Source: Cymbomonas tetramitiformis
Taxonomy: Eukaryota > Chlorophyta > Pyramimonadophyceae > Pyramimonadales > Pyramimonadaceae
Length of the DNA stretch: 23,121 bases
Direction of reading: 5' to 3'
NCBI GenBank assembly: GCA_001247695.2
Contig: LGRX02034469.1
Location: forward strand, 1-23,121
Positions 17,845 to 23,121 of this stretch are shown here, in pieces. The notes beneath the pieces were generated by a model. The model saw only the letters and a program-made list of their open reading frames with translations, had not been told where the DNA came from and made no database searches. Made by a program: the position numbers and the translations under genes. The first letter of the stretch is position 1. Each line of letters opens with the position of its first letter.

Positions 17845-19984
17845 ATAGAGGCCTTGCCGACTCACTCCTGCACAGCACAGGCTGCCGCACAGCCCGACCC
17901 GATACCTGCACAGGGTCGATGTCGTTGGCCACCGCATAGGTGGCAGCTCCCACTCCCACGACAGAAATCAAGAGAATGAAAGAGAGAAGGAAGGGCATCC
18001 CCCACAAGCCCGCGTGGGCGGGGAAGCCCCACGGAGGCTTTCCACAGCCGTAGCTGCGGTGGACACCCTCATGCCAACCTCCCAGAGCACCACCAGAGTG
18101 AGGTGCTCGGGCCGCGGGCGTCGACGAGTGATTTGCCGAGATGGCCGAGGCCCGCGGCTTCACGACGAAGCTGCCGTCAGCGAAGTCCTCGTAATCGTCC
18201 GTGTTGTAACCCGTGAGATCAATCTGTTCGACGGCGGCGTGGTTCACGGTCTGAACGAACCCAGCGAACTCACCGTCCGCGTCCGCTGTGGTGGTCACCC
18301 GCGCCGATTGAAGTGGCGCGGGCTTCACATCTTCTCCCTGTGAGACAGGCATAGCAGGGGCCGGCACGGCGGATGCCGATGCCGCCGCACCACCTGCCGG
18401 AACCTGCTCCTCCGGTGTGGCCACCGCCGCGGCGGGTCCGCACACCAGAGCCGAAGCCCCCTGCCCGTTGCCGGCAGGAGGCGGGAAAGATGCGTGAGTG
18501 TAATGCACCTGCGGGTTGGCCGCGGAGTGAACCTCCGCGGCAAGATCGTCAAGCCGGTGGAGAATGTCACCTCCCTCGGAAGCCGGCTGCTGCTCCACGG
18601 CGAAGCCGTAGGCGGACACGTCGATGCCGCCGACCGCTCCCGCACAAAGCACAGCGGGCGGCCCGTACGCGGCTGCCGCACGCGCGAAGGACTCCGCCCC
18701 GTCATCCGCCGCCTGCTGGAACAACGCACACATGGCGAGTGCGTGCACCCCCTCTGCGTCATCCTCGTCGATGGGAACGCAAAATGCCGCGGCAGAGGTG
18801 GGCGGGTGTTGGCGCCCGCCCAACGGGCAGTCGCGGTAAAAGTGATACGCCTCACCTTTTCCCGCCCTCTTGCATCTACCGCAGAACGGCTTCGCTCGTT
18901 GATCGTCGCGGTCGAATCCCACCGGTGGGGCTTCGTGGGTCCCCACACGGAACCCACGCGGCCGCTGCCCCCGCTGCTGCTGCTGCCGCTGCTGCACCCG
19001 CTCCCGTTGCTGCCGCACAACCGGAGCGGCCTCACCTTGCTGCCGCTGCACGAGCTCCTTCAGCTCCGTGATCTTCTGCAGCAGTGCGTCGTACTCGCTG
19101 CTAGACAGGTGCGCGGAGATGCCGTCCGCGCCCGAAGCCGCCTTCCCCCCGCCCGTCTGCGCCCAAGCCTGGTAAATCTCCACAACCATGGAACGGAGCG
19201 AAACCAGTGACACATGAGCCAAGTCAGCGGTCATGGGATAGCGGACCTTCACCGCAGCGTAGAAGGTCGGGTCGAGTCGGGTGTAGAGGCTCAATTTCCT
19301 CGTGGCCTCGGTCGGTGTCCAGTCGGAAGCTCGGTTATCCCGCACCAAACGTTGTTCCTTAGCCAAGATCGGCTGCGGGTTAACGTTTGCGGGATAACGC
19401 AACGCGGCGTGCTCCTCCTGCTGCGACTCTCGTAGCGCCACCGGAACACAACCCTTGATGATGTCGACAAGGGCTCGCCTTCCATCTCGGTCAGTCGAAG
19501 AATCGGTACCAGTGAGCCAGACGTAGGCGTTGCTGTGCTTCTCCACCACGAGAGCCAGAACGTCGTACAAGAGGCCATTCACCTTGTTGACCACTGGAGC
19601 CCGAGGGTCGTCGAGGTCAAAGGCACACAGTTCCAGCCCGGCCGACTGAAACTCCGTACGCAGCTGCACCACCAGGTCGGACAGAAGGCCAGCGTCGTCC
19701 GTACCGCGAAAATGATGTTTCTTGTCACCAAGAATATCCTCACGGATACTCTTGGCCCAAGCCCGATGGAGTCGCGCCTTGTAGAGCTCGTCGACGAGCT
19801 TGGACTGCTCCTGCAGGTAACGCCTGACGGCCACGTCCTCGTCTACGTTTGATGCAGGGTTGGGGGTAGGAACAAAAGGCGTAGCCGCTGTCGGTGTGTT
19901 CCGCACCCCGTCGATCAACCTCAAAGAGGCATCGATGTCACTGTCCCTCGTGAGGGACTTCTTGGATCTCGTGAGTACTCCCAT
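17792..19984 (-). CDS. Gag-like nucleocapsid protein (element B)
   Basis: This is a 730-residue homologue of Gag A read from the opposite strand. I start it at 19984 (MGVLTRSKKSLTRDSD), where similarity to A begins; the frame is open to 20023. It shares HRAWAKSIREDILGDKKHH, KVNGLLYDVLALVVE and LSLYTRLDPTFYAAVKVRYP. The zinc knuckle starts at Cys368 with the same CX2CX9HX4C spacing. The DDYEDFADG acidic patch and a C-terminal hydrophobic segment (GMPFLLSFILLISVVGVGAA, near 17940-18000) also match. About 75 residues beyond the end of A are present here. A Gln/Arg-rich stretch lies before the knuckle. Many substitutions but no frame breaks suggest the protein was kept under selection. Confidence 0.78.
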   Translation of the reverse strand: MGVLTRSKKSLTRDSDIDASLRLIDGVRNTPTAATPFVPTPNPASNVDEDVAVRRYLQEQSKLVDELYKARLHRAWAKSIREDILGDKKHHFRGTDDAGLLSDLVVQLRTEFQSAGLELCAFDLDDPRAPVVNKVNGLLYDVLALVVEKHSNAYVWLTGTDSSTDRDGRRALVDIIKGCVPVALRESQQEEHAALRYPANVNPQPILAKEQRLVRDNRASDWTPTEATRKLSLYTRLDPTFYAAVKVRYPMTADLAHVSLVSLRSMVVEIYQAWAQTGGGKAASGADGISAHLSSSEYDALLQKITELKELVQRQQGEAAPVVRQQRERVQQRQQQQRGQRPRGFRVGTHEAPPVGFDRDDQRAKPFCGRCKRAGKGEAYHFYRDCPLGGRQHPPTSAAAFCVPIDEDDAEGVHALAMCALFQQAADDGAESFARAAAAYGPPAVLCAGAVGGIDVSAYGFAVEQQPASEGGDILHRLDDLAAEVHSAANPQVHYTHASFPPPAGNGQGASALVCGPAAAVATPEEQVPAGGAAASASAVPAPAMPVSQGEDVKPAPLQSARVTTTADADGEFAGFVQTVNHAAVEQIDLTGYNTDDYEDFADGSFVVKPRASAISANHSSTPAARAPHSGGALGGWHEGVHRSYGCGKPPWGFPAHAGLWGMPFLLSFILLISVVGVGAATYAVANDIDPVQVSGRAVRQPVLCRSESARPLYGSGAVASRAAAAWHLI

Positions 19985-20060
19985 CTCTAGAAATGCCTGA
20001 GGGGAGGCGGTACGCTGTAACACGTTTGGGTAGGGTCGCGGAGAAAATGTGACGTCACAG

Positions 20061-21230
20061 ACACGGAAAGAGCGGTCGGGACATGCTAGCGAGGGGCGAA
20101 GGAAGATGTCGTCGTGTCACAACTATGAACACGCTTAGAAGGGGTCCCTCGGGCACCCCTGAAAGGCCTGTCACACCCCCCATATTCAGTCACGCTACCG
20201 CAGCCCATGTCAGACCCCACCGCAGTTGCCCCCATTGCGCCCGTCTCAGCCGACAGCAAACGCCCCAGCCATGACCCCCTTTTTCATTAATTGTCATTTC
20301 CCCCCTCAGTCACGGTCCTACCCCAGTTCATTGTCCGCTCGAGCGCCCGGAGCATATCACGTTCACCCTCCTGCTCAGATCGCCCTCCCAGTTTAAATCA
20401 TGCACGACGCCTCGCCAAGCGCTACATCGACGTCGCCGCGACCAGCCCGTGCCGATCCGCGAGAACCGCAGAGCGTCGAGCACGACATCACGCGAAGTGA
20501 CATCACGACACGACCACACATGACGTCTCGGCAATGCATGACAGGGCAAACGCAAGCGCGCGTTGACACCAAACGCCGCTGTCACTGGGAACCAATGGTC
20601 ACAGGGCATCCGAAACGACAATGGCATTCACGGACTTTCACGATGCTCGCTTGAGTATTTAGCTAGCTCTGCTTTCGAAAAGTTAGATCCGAACCTTTCA
20701 AAACCATTCCGCGGTATAGTGATATTTGCCTCTTGTGGCCTAGTATTAAATGTGATATTTGCATACATATACTTTGAATCCACATGAGAGCTTTATCACT
20801 AGCAGTTTGTAAGAGTCTGGTTCGGATCCCCAGAGTGCCGTCACGCCACTCTGACGTATGTGCGAAGTCGTGACGTTGTGCTTGTTTCATCTGTGCATTG
20901 CCCCCTGTGTTGCTCGTTTGCCTTTCCGCTTTTCATGCTTCCATCTGAGCCTGAACTTACAGTCTGCGAGTGCAAGTTAGGCCCGCGCCCGTTTTGCGAA
21001 TCCACGAGCCGGCGCGGCAGAAGCGCGTTGCCGCCTGGCACGTTTTACGTGGCATAGCAGTAGAAACGCATGTCACCGTTCCGCAGCGCTGGAGATCCCC
21101 AGCTGTCCGAAAACATTCGCGAATTCACAACACGCTCGCGAATTCCCGCAGAGGGGCATTTTTCCCGTTGAGCGCCTTGCGGCGAGATAGCCCGACGCTG
21201 CGTTTGTCATAAATTCACACCCGCGACGGC
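20061..21230. other. No gene recognised
   Basis: About 1.2 kb without a supportable gene. The part next to Gag B (20061-20300) is C-rich and may be its leader or promoter; GTGACGTCAC near 20049 is a perfect 10-base palindrome. The rest has only short frames without motifs. Confidence 0.5.
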
Positions 21231-21316
21231 GAACCGTCTCAGGCACTCTCAGCGGTATTCACGCGTGTGCACGATGCTCCCGGCCTTTTTGTGCGATATT
21301 TTGTACCATTTGCTTT

Positions 21317-21835
21317 GCGAATTCGAACCTCGCAGGGCTTGCTTGCCGAATATGCTCAAACCGGCACATATGACCGGCGTTTGGGAATGCACAACCGCAG
21401 CCGCGCCAACTCGAGCCGTGACACCTGACTGTCGCTGTTTGACGAGGTTGTAGCCGCACCCATGTTTTTCCCTCAGTTTGTATGTTGTTAACCTTTGTGA
21501 ATTCGACCCGCGCAGGCTGTGGCAACGTTGAATTCCCCGAACGGACCTGTGTGACAGGTTGTGGGAATTCACGGCTTACGGCGCGCCAGCTCGAGTCCAA
21601 ACACCCGACTGCAACCTTTCGACAGCATTGCAGCCGGATGTCTTTCCTTCAGTTTTCATTGTGTTTGTATTTGTGAATCCGACCCTTGTGGGCGTTGGCA
21701 GCGGTGAATTCCCCGACGAGCCTGTATGACAGGTTGTGGGAATTCATGGTTGGCGACGCGCCAGCTCGGGCCTGGAGTGAATGCCCAATTGCAAAGTGCT
21801 GTTTTGCTCTGCTGGAACGGTATCACCTAACAGGG
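21317..21835. repeat. Diverged ~176-180-base satellite, three copies
   Basis: Copies start near 21317, 21497 and 21673 at a (G/T)TGCGAATTCGACC-like segment. Copies 2 and 3 share GACAGGTTGTGGGAATTCA (21553 and 21728) and CGCGCCAGCTCG. Copy 1 is more diverged. Short GAATTC-containing pieces further left (21117-21150) may be remains of another copy. Confidence 0.85.
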
Positions 21836-21859
21836 TGCCGAACCTCTTCGTTGGTTTTG

Positions 21860-22190
21860 AAAATTATTCCTCGGATCTCCCTTTGTTTTCACTTGTGTGT
21901 GAACTCCTATGTGATGGCACCAGGCTCGCGCGCGTAGTGACACGGCAGCCATAGGCTCAGTGCACTTCAGGCCAGCTTGTGCATGCCTGACATGGTCTTT
22001 CAAACTTTGTGGCAGATTGGGTCAGCAACTTTTGTTGAGGGTGCTTCTGTTGTGACGCATCAGCACGGGTGCAGTGCTTCGCAGCCACGGCGCCTGAGAC
22101 GCCAGCTTTGCGCAGCTCTGCGACCTTTCAAGTGCCATGCCAACTGCGACACCTGCTTTCAGCCCTTCCAGCCATACAGAGTCTCTCTCT
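21860..22190. other. No gene recognised
   Basis: A short stretch between the satellite and the GT-rich tract, with no repeat or coding signal that I can support. Confidence 0.5.
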
Positions 22191-22195
22191 GAATG

Positions 22196-22400
22196 GCTCG
22201 GTGTGCAGGTCTGAATGAAGGTCTGTGTAGGTCTGTGTGTGTGCAGGTCTGTGTGTGTTGTCTATGTCTGTGTGTGTGGGTGAGTGTGTGTGTGTGCTGT
22301 GTGTGTGGAGTCAGTGTGTGTGTGTGTCTTTGTGTGTGTGGGGTGTGTGTGTGTGTGTGTGTGTGTGCACAGGTCTGTGCGTGTGCAGGTCTGCATGACG
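22196..22400. repeat. GT-rich simple-sequence tract
   Basis: Runs of GT/TGTG alternate with AGGTCTG and GCAGG spacers, for example GGTCTGTGTGTGTGCAGGTC. A pure (GT)n run lies near 22343-22368. The flanks carry similar GGCT(C/T)GGTGTGCAGGTC segments at about 22195 and 22417. Confidence 0.95.
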
Positions 22401-22599
22401 TGAAGGCTCTGTATGGCTTGGTGTGCAGGTCCACGAAACCAACTTCACTGGTGGGTATCGACCCACAGCAAACGCACGTCACCCTCAAGCTCGCAGCCCA
22501 CCGGCAGCAGTGACTCGCCGACTCCGCAAGCGCGCTCTTCCCTACTCACTCTTATACCTCCTGTCTCCCTTTCCCTGACTCCTGACTCCTGACTCCCGC

Positions 22600-23121
22600 C
22601 CTCACATGAAAGGCCTGACAAAGGCGCGTTCTGCCCTGAAAGGCACGTTCCACCCTGTTCGCCCTGAAATGCGCGTTCCGCCCTGAAAGGCGCGTTTGCC
22701 TGAAATGCGCACATCGATGGAACGCGTGTATCGCCTGAAATGCTCGTTTCGCTGCAAAGTTCGCGCCTCGCCTGAAACGCTCGATTCGCCTGAATGGCGC
22801 GCATCTCCTGAAAGGCACACACCGTCTGAAAGGCGCGTTTCGCTCGGATGGCGCACTTCGCACGAAATTGGCGCGTCGCCTGAAATGCTCGATTCGCTGC
22901 AATGCGCCTGCCGCCTGTAACACGTGTATCGCTTGAAACGCTCGATTCGCCAGAATGGCGCGCATCACCAGGATGGCGCGTGTCGCCTGAAAGGCATGTT
23001 CGCCCGAAAGGCGCACTTCGCACAAAATTGGCGCGTCGCCTGAAATGCTCGCTTCGCTGCAATGCGCCTGGCGCCTGAAACACGTGTATCACCCGAAACG
23101 CTCGACTCGCCTGAATGGCGC
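22600..23121. repeat. Hairpin-rich short-unit array with ~160-base higher-order period
   Basis: Degenerate units of about 16-20 bases built on CGCCTGAAAGGCG repeat without spacers; each can fold as CGCCT-GAA-AGGCG. A larger period is visible: GCGCACTTCGCAC at 22851 recurs at 23011, and the following ~110 bases match closely. A weaker copy starts near 22707. The array runs off the right edge. Confidence 0.88.

Larger units (their letters stand above)
17407..20060 (-). mobile_element. Element B: Gag-bearing retroelement copy, ends undefined
   Basis: Element B carries the Gag B gene and a following overlapping ORF. It lies tail to tail with element A. I found no inverted or direct terminal repeats around it, and the inverted repeat of A is not repeated at its ends. 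It is therefore either a truncated relative or a different subfamily. Confidence 0.5.

Noticed and set aside
20815..20840. tRNA-like B box GGTTCGGATCC
   Set aside because: The flanks do not form a five-pair T stem and no matching A box or acceptor stem is present on either strand.
22193..22513. Cys/Val-rich and His/Thr-rich frames
   Set aside because: They are translations of the GT simple repeat.
22445..23092. 215-residue minus-strand frame with repeated RAFQ motifs
   Set aside because: It is a translation of the hairpin-rich short-unit array; periodicity and lack of any domain indicate an artefact.

Overview
The window is eukaryotic nuclear DNA. The decisive evidence is a spliced gene on the minus strand with many very short exons, all with GT-AG introns. 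I also see retroelement fragments and several unrelated tandem-repeat families, and no bacterial-style operons. Base composition is mostly GC-rich, with an AT-rich island at about 9.3-13.9 kb. I cannot name the organism from the sequence. A GC-rich, intron-dense protist or alga would fit, but that is an inference.

About 0.2-8.2 kb (minus strand): the 5' part of a myosin heavy-chain gene, cut by the left edge of the window. No single open reading frame shows it. Eleven exons of 51-117 bases join in frame into 278 codons. They cover the N-terminal SH3-like domain, the start of the motor, the P-loop (GESGAGKTE), the LEAFGNAKT segment, switch I (NNNSSRFGK) and the RNYHIFYQ segment. Five separate minisatellites (units of 53, 41, 74-75, 37 and 16 bases) lie inside its introns. 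The long open frames over the 53- and 37-base arrays are repeat artefacts.

About 8.2-9.8 kb: no gene recognised, apart from a CATGA-type palindromic simple repeat near 9.5 kb.

About 9.8-13.7 kb (plus strand): an AT-rich, LINE-like element. It has two diverged copies of a 5' module 784 bases apart. Next comes an ORF with an Ulp1-like (C48) cysteine protease signature, which overlaps by 31 bases a second ORF ending in an AP-endonuclease-like (EEP) domain. The element stops before any reverse transcriptase, so it is a fragment.

About 13.8-14.3 kb: a duplicated ~167-base unit of unknown origin.

About 14.3-17.2 kb (plus strand) and 17.4-20.0 kb (minus strand): two homologous Gag-like genes arranged tail to tail. 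Both have a CX2CX9HX4C zinc knuckle and a C-terminal hydrophobic segment. The first is flanked by ~255-base terminal INVERTED repeats, and its stop codon lies inside the right repeat. The second lacks those repeats but is followed by an overlapping short ORF. This pair is the most likely undescribed system here: a Gag-only, inverted-repeat retroelement, perhaps DIRS-like.

About 20.0-23.1 kb: non-coding as far as I can see. It holds a ~176-180-base diverged satellite (21.3-21.85 kb), a GT-rich simple-sequence tract (22.2-22.4 kb) and a hairpin-rich short-unit array with a ~160-base higher-order period that runs off the right edge (22.6-23.12 kb).
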